From NCBI GenBank assembly GCA_030141605.1, contig JAQGDQ010000931.1, positions 2,501 through 66,500 on the forward strand: a stretch of DNA of 64,000 nt, written 5' to 3'. The notes below the pieces were generated by a model. The model saw only the letters and a program-made list of their open reading frames with translations, was not told where the DNA came from and searched no databases. This document shows positions 34,015-44,014 of this stretch, piece by piece (the first letter of the stretch is position 1; every line of letters begins with the position of its first letter). The translations under genes were made by a program, and so were the position numbers. This DNA is from Tubiluchus corallicola (lineage: Eukaryota > Priapulida > Priapulimorpha > Priapulimorphida > Tubiluchidae).

Positions 34015-34099
34015 TTCGCCATTCTACTGGTCTTTACAAAAAGAAATGATTGAGTTAAACTCAATCATTTCTTTTAGCAAACACCAGTAGAATGGCGAA
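34015..34099. repeat. Compact 85-nt hairpin
   Basis: TTCGCCATTCTACTGGT at 34015 is the exact complement of ACCAGTAGAATGGCGAA ending at 34099. Inside, AAGAAATGATTGAGTT pairs with AACTCAATCATTTCTT, leaving small internal loops. It could be a miniature foldback element or a pre-miRNA-like hairpin in the 3' flank of the minus-strand gene ending at 34235. Confidence 0.75.
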
Positions 34100-34234
34100 C
34101 TAAGAGGTTACTAAGAGGTTATTTTTTGTCTCATTAGTACACATTAGCATAATACTTTAATACTTAATCTTGTACATATACACTTGAACAACGATTATAA
34201 AAACGCCAAATATCAAAACTTCAGCTTTCAACAG

Positions 34235-34509
34235 TTAGTATGGGCGGTGGGGGTGATGGCGGGGACGGCGGGGTCTAGGTTTAGTTGGTTTGTCTATTAG
34301 TTTCTTGAGGTTGAAAGTGAAATCTGTCAAAGCTTTGAAGGCGTCAAGAATATTGCTAGAAGAGACTGGTAGACACATCTCCGGCTCATCTCTAGAGGAT
34401 GCACAAGTGGACGGGAGATCGAAAGTGGCACCGGATATGATTAGGATGTTGTTTCTATCCCAAGCAATGATGTCTCCAGGGGGGTTAAAACACGTCTCGC
34501 TTATAGTTT
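34235..34509 (-). CDS. Unrecognised gene X, last coding exon
   Basis: Acceptor TTTTTCGCTTAG, then ISETCFNPPGDIIAWDRNNI, LIISGATFDLPSTC, SNILDAFKALTDFTF and a basic, proline-rich tail RPRRPRHHPHRPY before TAA (34235-34237). The exon starts with 2 nt that complete the codon left by the exon at 35514 (G+AA = Glu), and the frame is open for 90 codons with balanced composition, so it is likely real. The family is not recognised. The Cys pair could suggest a secreted or surface protein, but no signal is visible here. Confidence 0.6.
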
Positions 34510-34635
34510 CTAAGCGAAAAAGAAGACAAACTATTATTGGATGAATTACAACATCAAATTCAAAATAATCATATTCTTATTCGTTATAATCGGTGTCATT
34601 TTCAGAATAAACAATTTCAAATTCAAATTTCAAAT

Positions 34636-34712
34636 GTGCGTGCGTGTGTGTGTTTGTGTGTGTTTGTGTGTGTGTGTGCGAGCATGCGCATGTGCTTGTG
34701 CGTGTGTGTGTA
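34636..34712. repeat. (GT)n microsatellite
   Basis: GTGTGTG runs broken by TTGTG and GCGAGCATGCGCATG. It lies next to the outer edge of the long inverted repeat that starts at 34738. Confidence 0.9.
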
Positions 34713-34737
34713 ACACACACAAATGTAACTATATTTA

Positions 34738-36003
34738 CAACACACAAATGTTTCATACATTTTAATCATAAATCATTATTGAGTTATAGCAAAAATAATT
34801 AGACTTTATAAAAAACAATACAATTTTATAATCAAATAATGAGAACAAAACGTTGCAAAAAGGCTGTAAAACTCTTGAAAAAACTAGAAACGAAGATCAA
34901 GTTTTGTTTGCTTGTATTGTTGTCAGAGTTGTTTGTTTACTATCTGAAAATTACGTAAACTATAATTGACGGTATTGTAAATAATTGTTTCTCAATTTAT
35001 CACAGTTTAAAACACGAGCAGGTACAATGACCCCGCATATAATGATGTATCGCTTTTTGCTTTTCGTACTCGCTTTTTCTGGTTTTGTTTAATAAAGAAA
35101 ATCAAAAAAAAGTTTGTATAAAAACAAAATAACAAAAAAATAAAGAAAATTATTTAATTCAATATTAAGATGTTGTTTATTAGAGCAGACCATCGTTGCG
35201 TTTTCAATGCTATAAAGAAATAAAAATATTAATAAAAAAGCCAGAACAAATAATAATAATCTTTACAATTTTCTTTACAAAGAACCTCTTTTTAATTCTG
35301 ACAATTTTACTTTTCACTCTTGTGCTTGTGTAATGATATAATTTATTTTATGTCTTGAACAGTATTGACATAATTGTACTATTATTTGTTTTGAATGATT
35401 GATTGCCTGATCTATAGCATGCCTTCTTGTCAGGGAGAAAACTGGCTGGTATGAACGCGCCATAACAATGACGACAAAATGGCACAGGTAAATTCAATTT
35501 AAAGTTTTATTACCTATCATATCAGTGGTTGCCTCTGTTGAAGATACGAAGAAGTCGGTCATTCGTCCGGCGTAATCAAGGATTAATAGAGAATCGATAG
35601 TAATGTCACCTGTTAAAGCAGGCTCGCTACCTACAAACCAGTAGGACCCATTAGTACAATTCAATTCAGTTTATTTACCCAAATACCGTCGTAGTACACG
35701 GGCAATATACAAATAGTAACATAATAGTAACGTAATAAAATTCTATATTGTTAAAAAAAACTTGCAAATCATTGAACGGTAAACTACACATTGAAAAATT
35801 AATAATATAATCAGTGTTTCCACTACTGTGAGCAATAGTGCTGTACAATAAAATGAATCTACAATTAAAAATACAAGAGAGGCTGTAATTAATTACATAA
35901 GTGCATAGATTTAAAACTTTTCATTTCATTTCTAACATTATCTGGAGATTTAACACATTTACAATATTTACAAAATAGTTTTTTGTACTATACTAAACAT
36001 ATG
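34738..36003 (+). repeat. Long inverted repeat LIR1, left arm (1.27 kb)
   Basis: Runs from CAACACACAAATGTTTCATA to CTATACTAAACATATG. The reverse complement reappears at 38480-39748 at near identity along the whole length. The arm contains an exon of gene X, and the gene's last exon lies just outside, so this arm is probably the original and the right arm the copy. No target duplication was seen at the outer ends. Confidence 0.95.
35514..35630 (-). CDS. Unrecognised gene X, upstream coding exon inside LIR1
   Basis: The frame reads SEPALTGDITIDSLLILDYA then GRMTDFFVSSTEATTDMI, with donor ATAG|GTAATA leaving one G. Two in-phase acceptors 21 nt apart are possible, TTTGTAG at 35631 and TTTAACAG at 35610; the start given is the longer form. 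Splicing to the exon at 34509 restores the frame. Further upstream exons were not found. An identical copy exists in opposite orientation at 38856-38972. Confidence 0.55.
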
Positions 36004-36071
36004 AAATTGAAATTGGTATTTTATGTTTGTTTTGTGTTGGTGAGTTTTTTGTATGCAGTGGGTTTTAGTTT

Positions 36072-36657
36072 GTTGATATGATGTAAATGTACGAGAGGTT
36101 TTCATCTGCCACTATGATGTAAATGTACGAGAGGTTTTCATCTGCCACTATGATGTAAATGTATGAGAGGTTTTCATCTGCCACTATGATGTAAATGTAT
36201 GAGAGGTTTTCATCTGCCACTATGATGTAAATGTACGAGAGGTTCTCATCTACCACTATGCCACTATGATGTAAATGTACGAGAGGTTCTCATCTACCAC
36301 TATGCCACTATGATGTAAATGTACGAGAGGTTTTCATCTGCCACTATGATGTAAATGTACGAGAGAGGTTTTCATCTGCCACTATGATGTAAATGTATGA
36401 GAGGTTTTCATCTGCCACTATGATGTAAATGTATGAGAGGTTTTCATCTGCCATTATGATGTAAATGTATGAGAGGTTTTCATCTGCCACTATGATGTAA
36501 ATGTATGAGACGTTTTCATCTGCCACTATGATGTAAATGTACGAGAGGTTTTCATCTGCCACTATGATGTAAATGTACGAGAGGTTTTCATCTGCCACTA
36601 TGGTGTAAATGTACGAGAGGTTTTCATCTGCCACTATGATGTAAATGTACGAGAGGT
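36072..36657. repeat. 36-bp minisatellite, about 16 copies
   Basis: Units with TATGATGTAAATGTACGAGA and GGTTTTCATCTGCCAC repeat every 36 bp, with two longer units (about 36240-36310) that duplicate CCACTATG. It lies directly between the LIR1 left arm and the gypsy remnant. The minus frame SYIYIIVADENL is repeat-derived. Confidence 0.96.
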
Positions 36658-36659
36658 TA

Positions 36660-37877
36660 ATATTATCGACGATTTCTTAAGTCAGTTTGAATCAACTGCA
36701 GCTGCAAATAAGCTTCTTCAGGACGTATATGCGGCATCTTTAGGGCCTGCACTTACTGGGAAAGCTTCTATTGCTGAGCAACTACAATGCTGTGAAGAAA
36801 GCACTTTTGGCAGCATATGTATTAACCAGCGAGAGCTACTTGAAACGTTTTCGTGCTATGAAAAAGAGGGCCAATGAGACTTTTCAGCAAGTTGGCAGAA
36901 GACTTGTTCGTGCCTACAATGAGTACAGAAATGCAGAAGATGCTGACTCTGTAGATAAAGTTGTGGAATTGGTCTGTAAGGAACAAGTCTTAACACTGAT
37001 GTCACGTGACATGTGTGAATGGGTCCGGAGGCAGGATCTTCATTCCTTCGATGATGTCGTTGAAAAAGCAGACTTGTACCAAGCATCTGTGATGTCGATA
37101 CAGGGTGGCCTAAAAGTCATGCAACCTCACACATTTAAGAAAGGATTGAAGCAGCTAATGCACGATGGTAGTAGCTTAGCAAGAGGAAGAAGCACGTATA
37201 GTGGATCTAATGTGAAGTGCTATTCCTGTGGCGAGTTGGGACATAAAAGAAATCAATGCAGAAGAAGCATGGCAGGTGCTGAAGCCACCGGGAAAGGCAG
37301 AAGCACGATGGGTCGAAATTTTTTAGCTAAAGGTGATGCTAAGAAGATCCAGGAAGGTGGTTCAAGCAAAACCACAAAGAAGTCGCGCGACATTATTGCA
37401 TCTTCTGAAGATGAATATTGCTGCTGGGCATCTGTGAATGGCAAGAATGTGAAATGCATGCGCGACACTGGGGCATGCACTAGCCTTGTTCACCCAGATT
37501 TGGTAAGGCCAGAGCAATATGTTGATGAGTCAACCAGGACGATTAAGTGTGTACATGGAGATTCCAAGGACGTACGCATGGCTATTGTGGAGGTTGAAAG
37601 TCCGATGGTCAGTGGATATTTGACAGTGGCTGTCTCTGGTGACCTTTCAGTTGACTTCTTACTTGGTAATGACTTTTGGACGGCAGTTACTCCATTCCCG
37701 GCAAAGAGGGGTAAGAACTTCCAGTGTGTACCGAAACCAGCTTCGACACCTACTGTGGCCAACATGGATTGTTCCTGCCAATTTAGAAAGCATGCTATGA
37801 AGCAGGATGAAAACAGTAGTGGTGACAAGCTGCACACGGCATTAGTTGCTACACGCAGTAAAGCTGCAAAACCTTGA
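36660..37877 (+). pseudogene. Ty3/gypsy-like gag-protease remnant
   Basis: The first part (about 36663-36770) reads DDFLSQFESTAAANKLLQDV in one frame. After a frameshift the frame NYNAVKKALLAAYVLTSESY continues through a gag/SCAN-like helical region (FQQVGRRLVRAYNEY). Next come a CCHC knuckle CYSCGELGHKRNQC and an aspartic protease with MRDTGACTSL and a downstream LLGNDFW flap-end motif, ending in TGA at 37877. Order and motifs fit a gypsy polyprotein, but RT and RNase H, which should follow the protease, are absent: integrase sequence begins within 90 nt. The element lies between the LIR1 arms and has no LTRs that I can see. Confidence 0.85.
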
Positions 37878-37964
37878 GGAAAGAGACAAGACCCTCCAAC
37901 AAGAGTTTTTGCAAGACAAACCAAAGCACCTCTACTGACTGAGCACGAGTCAAAGCAAAACCAA

Positions 37965-38495
37965 ATGCACCTAACTGAGCTCAGTAAATCCCAGTTACAC
38001 CAAGAACAAGTAGATGATGTAACTTTAAGGAACTTAAGTGACAATGCACGCACTGAAGAAATTGTGCGGAAAGAAGGCAAAGGCTACTATCTTCGTAAAG
38101 GAGTACTTTATTACATGGCACGTGAGCGTCCTAGCCTAGAACCACGAGAACTACTGGTTGTGCCTAAGACAAGGAGACTGGAGGTGCTCTCCCTGGCACA
38201 TGATAATAAGATGGCTGGACATTTAGGCATTAGGAAAACTACTAAGCGAGTACTGCAGGAGTATACTTGGCCACGCATCAAACGCTCTGTGATACAGTAC
38301 TGCCGTTCATGTGCCACCTGCCAAAAGACTGCTCGTGTGCGACGCGCTGATAAAGCGAAACTCAAACCTTTGGCAATACCATCAACTGCATTTCGCACAA
38401 TTGCAATTGACATAATAGGCCCACTAGGTACACAACGCACACCTTCAGGAAACAAACATAAAATACCATCAGAATTCCCCATATGTTTAGTATAG
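37965..38495 (+). pseudogene. Gypsy integrase N-terminal fragment
   Basis: The frame holds the HHCC zinc-binding domain (HDNKMAGHLGIRKTTKRVLQ, then CRSCATCQKT) and the beginning of the catalytic core with the first Asp (IAIDIIGPL). It stops at 38495, before the remaining acidic residues, where the LIR1 right arm begins (38480). It is therefore truncated by the inverted repeat junction. The sequence between protease and integrase shows a deletion of RT/RNase H. Confidence 0.85.
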
Positions 38496-39748
38496 GCCAA
38501 AAAACTATTTTGGTAAATATTGTAAATGTGTTAAATCTCCAGATAATGTTAGGAAATGAAATGAAAAGTTTTTAAATTCATGCACTTATGTAATTAATTA
38601 CAGCCTTCTCTTGTATTTTTAATTGTAGATTCATTTTTATTGTACAGCACTATTGCTCACAGTAGTGAACAACTTATTATATTATTAATTTTTCAATGTG
38701 TAGTTTACCGTTCAATGATTTGCAAGTTTTTTTTAACAATATAGAATTTTATTACGTTACTATTATGTTACTATTTGTATATTGCCCGTGTACTACGACG
38801 GTATTTGGTAAATAAAATGAATTGAATTGTACTAATGGGTCCTACTGGTTTGTAGGTAGCGAGCCTGCTTTAACAGGTGACATTACTATCGATTCTCTAT
38901 TAATCCTTGATTACGCCGGACGAATGACCGACTTCTTCGTATCTTCAACAGAGGCAACCACTGATATGATAGGTAATAAAACTTTAAATTGAATTTACCT
39001 GTGCCATTTTGTCGTCATTGTTATGGCGCGTTCATACCAGCCAGTTTTCTCCCTGACAAGAAGGCATGCTATAGATCAGGCAATCAATCATTCAAAACAA
39101 ATAATAGTACAATTATGTCAATACTGTTCAAGACATAAAATAAATTATATCATTACACAAGCACAAGAGTGAAAAGTAAAATTGTCAGAATTAAAAAGAG
39201 GTTCTTTGTAAAGAAAATTGTAAAGATTATTATTATTTGTTCTGGCTTTTTTATTAATATTTTTATTTCTTTATAGCATTGAAAACGCAACGATGGTCTG
39301 CTCTAATAAACAACATCTTAATATTGAATTAAATAATTTTCTTTATTTTTTTGTTATTTTGTTTTTATACAAACTTTTTTTTGATTTTCTTTATTAAACA
39401 AAACCAGAAAAAGCGAGTACGAAAAGCAAAAAGCGATACATCATTATATGCGGGGTCATTGTACCTGCTCGTGTTTTAAACTGTGATAAATTGAGAAACA
39501 ATTATTTACAATACCGTCAATTATAGTTTACGTAATTTTCAGATAGTAAACAAACAACTCTGACAACAATACAAGCAAACAAAACTTGATCTTCGTTTCT
39601 AGTTTTTTCAAGAGTTTTACAGCCTTTTTGCAACGTTTTGTTCTCATTATTTGATTATAAAATTGTATTGTTTTTTATAAAGTCTAATTATTTTTGCTAT
39701 AACTCAATAATGATTTATGATTAAAATGTATGAAACATTTGTGTGTTG
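38480..39748 (-). repeat. Long inverted repeat LIR1, right arm (1.27 kb)
   Basis: Reverse complement of 34738-36003. It includes the plus-strand copy of the gene X exon at 38856-38972 with its donor, but not the gene's last exon. It ends in TTTGTGTGTTG at 39748, only 38 bp before the next palindrome. Confidence 0.95.
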
Positions 39749-39785
39749 AGTAATACGTAACTGAACGTAAAGTACACGAAGATTT

Positions 39786-40682
39786 TGCTGGCCTATTTGT
39801 TTAGCCCGCGATTTTCGAAGTTTAATCGCAAAACCGACAAAATGTTTTGGGGGATAAATGAAACTTGACCTGATTTCATTAGAAAGAAGCCATGAAATTC
39901 AATAAAACTTGGTGTCAAATTTTAAGTTATTCCCTTTTAATTTTTGTTTTAATATAAGGAAAATTTGTTTTTTACATTTAAAGCAAATTTTACTTTAAAA
40001 CAAATGTTGTATGTACTTTTTAGTTTACTGATTTATATGTTTATATAGGTAAGAGTTGCTGTAATAGAAGCTCTTAGGACACATGGCTCATTTGATGGAT
40101 AGAGACAATTAGAAGATCAATTACCCAAACTGGTTCCTGGTATCGTGCGTCTTTACAGTAGACATCAAGAAAACCCATTTCCCATAACACAGTGAGTAGA
40201 CATCAAGAAACCCATTTCCTATAACACAGGTGAGTAGACATCAAGAAAACCCATTTCCTATAACACAGGTGAGCAGACATCAAGAAAACCCATTTCCTAT
40301 AACACAGGTGAGGAGTCATCAAGAAATCCCATTTCCTATAACATTATAGGACAGAAAATCATTTCCTATAAACACAGAGGAGACATCAGTAACCCTATTT
40401 CCTATGGAACACAGGTGAGCAGACACAAAAACCCATTTCCTATAATATTTTAAGCAGACAGAAAATCCATTTCCTTATAACACAGGTGAGTAGACATCAA
40501 GAAAACCCATTTCCTTATAACACAGGTGAGTAACACTGTGGTGAGCGAGACATCAAGATTATTTCCTATAACACAGGTGAGAGTCATCAGAAATCTCCAT
40601 TTTTATAACACAGGTGAGGACATCAGAAATTCATTTTTATACTGGTGAAGAGACACAAGAAAAACTCACTTCCCATAACACA
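39786..40682 (+). repeat. Palindrome LIR2, left (degenerate) arm
   Basis: Inverted copy of 40683-41530. It contains a plus-strand copy of MROH1 exon 7 (about 40050-40157) and then a heavily corrupted version of the 39-bp array (40158-40682). Differences are mostly single-base indels, including one insertion (CTCTTAGG) and one deletion (GACAATTAG) that break the exon frame. Confidence 0.9.
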
Positions 40683-40689
40683 GGTGTTA

Positions 40690-41149
40690 TAGGAAATGGG
40701 TTTTCTTGATGTCTGCTCACCTGTGTTATAGGAAATGGGTTTTCTTGATGTCTACTCACCTGTGTTATAGGAAATGGGTTTTCTTGATGTCTACTCACCT
40801 GTGTTATAGGAAATGGGTTTTCTTGATGTCTACTCACCTGTGTTATAGGAAATGGGTTTTCTTGATGTCTGCTAACCTGTGTTATAGGAAATGGGTTTTC
40901 TTGATGTCTCCTCACCTGTGTTATAGGAAATGGGTTTTCTTGATGTCTCCTCACCTGTGTTATAGGAAATGGGTTTTCTTGATGTCTCCTCACCTGTGTT
41001 ATAGGAAATGGGTTTTCTTGATGTCTGCTCACCTGTGTTATAGGAAATGGGTTTTCTTGATGTCTACTCACCTGTGTTATAGGAAATGGGTTTTCTTGAT
41101 GTCTACTCACCTGTGTTATAGGAAATGGGTTTTCTTGATGTCTACTGTA
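40690..41149 (-). repeat. 39-bp minisatellite made from the MROH1 exon 7 / intron boundary
   Basis: On the minus strand the unit is AGACATCAAGAAAACCCATT followed by TCCTATAACACAGGTGAGT, i.e. the last codons of exon 7 plus its 5' splice site. Twelve near-identical units; the GT of the donor occurs every 39 bp with first intron base at 41110, 41071, 41032, 40993, 40954, 40915, 40876, 40837, 40798, 40759 and 40720. The unit is 13 codons (VSRHQENPFPITQ), so every donor is in the same phase. Variants are GTGAGG and GTTAGC. The last unit lacks the AG|GT. Confidence 0.97.
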
Positions 41150-41254
41150 AAGACGCACGATACCAGGAACCAGTTTAGGTAATTGATCTTCTAATTTGTC
41201 TCTATCCATCAAATGAGCCATGTGTCCTAGAGCTTCTATTACAGCAACTCTTAC
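41111..41254 (-). CDS. MROH1: MROH1, coding exon 7
   Basis: Acceptor TATATAG, 48 codons VRVAVIEALGHMAHLMDRDK then LEDQLPKLVPGIVRLYSRHQ and ENPFPITQ, first available donor CAG|GTGAGT. It corresponds to the MROH1 segment xVVEALGxMxHLxxxExLExQLPKLxPGILxLY. Phase 0 on entry and exit. The exon end merges with the 39-bp array, so longer versions by multiples of 13 residues are possible. The next MROH1 exon (SLGQIL-like) was not found to the left. Confidence 0.93.
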
Positions 41255-42007
41255 CTATATAAGCATATAAATCAGTAAACTAAAAAGTACATACAACATT
41301 TGTTTTAAAAGTAAAATTTGCTTTAAATGTAAAAAACAAATTTTCCTTATATTAAAGAGCAAAAATTAAAAAGGAATAACTTAAAATTTGACACCAGTTT
41401 TATTGAATTTCATGGCTTCTTTCCTAATGAAATCAGGTCAAGAAGTTTCATTTATCCCCCAAAACATTTTGTCCGGTTTTGCACGTTAAACTTCAGAAAA
41501 TCGCGGGCTAAACAAATGGGCCAGCAAAGGCTTCCTCAGATATAGCGTCATTTGTGTGGCGCTAAATTTGTAAACAATGCTATGCAGCAATAAATAAATT
41601 CAAATGCTGGCATAACTAAGGACTAAAAAGTTTCTAACATTACCTAGCGAGTAAAACACGCAAAATGAAGTTCCAGAGTATCTTTGAAAATCACACCTTC
41701 ACACCCGATTTCCTTTTATATAAACCAAGAAAAAGTTAAAAGCATCAGAATAATCTTAGTTAAAGCTTTTCCTTTCTGCTTTTTTGTAAAACTGAAACTT
41801 CACAAAGTACTCTGTATTTGACCTTTAAGCTGATATCATATTTTAACCTTTCACTTTACAGACTGTATTTTCAACAATTATGAAACAGTAAAACAAGAAC
41901 TATTATGTCAAAAATTATTAAGTTTAGCCTTTATAGCTTAGCATAAGAAAAATTTGCGATTTATATTCCTATACAATTCAGCGTTAATAGCAAGATGAAA
42001 TGAAGAT

Positions 42008-42320
42008 CAGAAGTGTAGCCAGGTTCTAAAGTTAGGGGAGTAAGCACATAAAAAAATGACATATGAAGCAATTATATGTTTGCCTATTACAATAACAGCA
42101 TGCGACAAGACTATATTATAATAATTAGATTTTGAGGCAATTTGATACTTGGTTCAATCAGTCAACTGTGATAAACGAGCTGTGTAAATGCACACTCATT
42201 TTAAATAAATGGGATGCAAATTGGTCAAATAAAGTAATATGTAGGTCGTTGAAAAGGTGCCATTTAGAAAAATGTGCTGGGGGCATGGTTGCTCCCCTTG
42301 CCCTATTTGCTACGCCACTG
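42008..42320. mobile_element. Possible hAT-like MITE beside MROH1 exon 6
   Basis: Starts CAGAAGTGTAGCCAGG and ends ATTTGCTACGCCACTG. The termini are partly inverted (CAGxxGxGTAGC / GCTACGCCACTG), and the interior carries AGGGGAG/CTCCCCTT near both ends. It ends 15 bp from the exon 6 donor. No convincing 8-bp duplication was found. Confidence 0.5.
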
Positions 42321-42334
42321 AATTTCATGAATAC

Positions 42335-42486
42335 CTTCACTTCTTTACTTTGCAGCCAAACATTGAATAAGACATCATAAGCTGAATCAATTTCATGAGC
42401 AAAGATGCTAGCTTTGACGCTCTGGTCTGGTGCTTTGTCGATGTTTGCAATGTAATCCAGTATAGACTCACTGAATTTTGCTAGAG
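42335..42486 (-). CDS. MROH1: MROH1, coding exon 6
   Basis: Acceptor TTCTGTTTCAG, frame LAKFSESILDYIANIDKAPD then QSVKASIFAHEIDSAYDVLF and NVWLQSKEVK, donor AAG|GTATTC. The pattern FSxxxLxYxANxDxAPDxxV ... AYDVLFxxWLQSRE is the MROH1 signature. It enters with 2 nt completing Ala from exon 5, 12.7 kb upstream, and ends in phase 0. Confidence 0.95.
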
Positions 42487-42888
42487 CTGAAACAGAAGCA
42501 GTATGACACCGATCAAGGTTAGCATATATATTCTGTACGATGAAACTGTTTACCTGTTGCTACGAGGTTTATATAAATAACAAAAATGCACAGTTTTTTT
42601 AAAATTATTATCTGCGGGCAGTTAAGAAATTTGGGTTGAGCAATTAGAACGTGTTGCAGCATGTGATTGAAATAAAAGGAACTAATTACTACAAACAGCT
42701 CTCACGTTTGAAAAAATTATACAAGCCACAAATTGTACAAATAGAAAGTGTGAGATGTACTGCTATAAAAAGCAATGTCCATTTAATGTTCTGTAATAGA
42801 TACTCACTGTCTACAGATCAGAATTTGCACTCTAATTAGCCATTATTTCAAATCAATAGAAAAAAGAAACAATAATAATAATAAATAA

Positions 42889-43040
42889 TAATGATGATGA
42901 TGATGATGATGAAGATGATGATGATGATAATAATAACAACAGCAACAACAACAACAACAGCAGCAGCAGCAGCAGCAGCAGCAGAAACAGCAACAACAAC
43001 AACAACCACAACAACAACAGCAACAATAATAATAATTAGA
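42889..43040. repeat. (ATG)n - (CAA/CAG)n - (AAT)n microsatellites
   Basis: Adjacent trinucleotide runs: GATGATGATG, then CAACAACAG / CAGCAGCAG, then AATAATAAT. Low complexity in the large MROH1 intron. Confidence 0.95.
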
Positions 43041-43639
43041 CCATCAATGACGATTTTTCAAGTTCAAACTGGCTGACACTGCCATAAATACTGCACCATG
43101 ACAGTACTAAGTAACCAACATTGTAAATTTAGGATTTGCCAAGGTCACGAAGATCAAAAACCAAGTGATCTTTCCTTTCATTGGATACGACTTTTCCGAA
43201 TGAAATCTACCCGGTATTCAAAATTAGTAAATGTACATTTCTTTTGATGCTTACAATCATCTGAAGTAACCGGCTGCCCTGAAAAGGGACCTTTTGCTCA
43301 TTTGCTGACGTAATCTCTAGCATCCAAAGTATGACAAAATTACATACAATATTTATCAAGCCCATTTACTTCAGGTGTTTTAAAAATGAAAAGTGTATAA
43401 TAAAATAATTCAATTTATGTAATTTAGTAATCATCCAAATTTATATAACCCAGTTCTATTACTGAACTTTAATATATGGATGTGTGTGCATAACATGCCC
43501 AAAAAATAAAGACAAAATTAGAAACTACAATGAATCTGGTTGAAATTCCAAGTCGTCGTGTGTAGAGATTGACTCGTGTTGTCATGTATAAAATTCAGTA
43601 GAAATTTCCAAACAGCCAGGTGTGGCCAATTAATTACTC

Positions 43640-44014
43640 TTTAAGTGATCACTGCGACAGTGATCCATTTGATTGACCTGGTCATATAATACCCTGTACA
43701 TTTCTGCGAACTGACAGTGACATTCACTTCGATGCTGACGAACCTGTGACAGTAAATCACGAGTTTGAATGAAATTTTTACTGTACTTTGGTAGTGCCGG
43801 GGAATTTGTTTTTGTTTTTTATCATTGTCACATCACGTAAACCAAAAGGTGCAGTCAAAGGCTCAACGTTTAAACAATCCCCATCTTTCAATGCTAGGGT
43901 AGTCAATCTAAAAATATTGGAAGCAAGGCTAAGCATGGCATCAAACCATAGCAATTTTTGAAATATGATTAAAACTTGTGCTGTTTCAGCCATTGTGCCA
44001 TTTAAACTAGCCAA
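43640..44014 (-). pseudogene. Possible broken coding fragment, family unknown
   Basis: The minus strand reads WFDAMLSLASNIFRLTTLAL and LKDGDCLNVEPLTAPFGLRD in one frame and then, in another frame, TRDLLSQVRQHRSECHCQFA and EMYRVLYDQVNQMDHCRSDH before TAA. Codon pattern and composition look protein-like, but the two parts need a frameshift or a very short intron. No family was recognised. It lies in MROH1 intron 5. Confidence 0.3.

Larger units (their letters stand above)
40683..41530 (-). repeat. Palindrome LIR2, right (clean) arm
   Basis: Pairs with 39786-40682 around a centre at about 40682/40683 (ATAACACAGGTGTTAT), with practically no spacer. It carries the intact MROH1 exon 7 and a regular 39-bp array. 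The arm ends in GGGCCAGCAAA at 41530. Confidence 0.92.

Noticed and set aside
34738-39748. LIR1 as a classical transposon with 1.27-kb terminal inverted repeats
   Set aside because: No target duplication was found, no transposase inside, and one arm holds a host exon spliced to sequence outside it.
40706-41182. Plus-strand ORF with repeated LCYRKWVFLMS
   Set aside because: Antisense shadow of the MROH1-derived 39-bp array.
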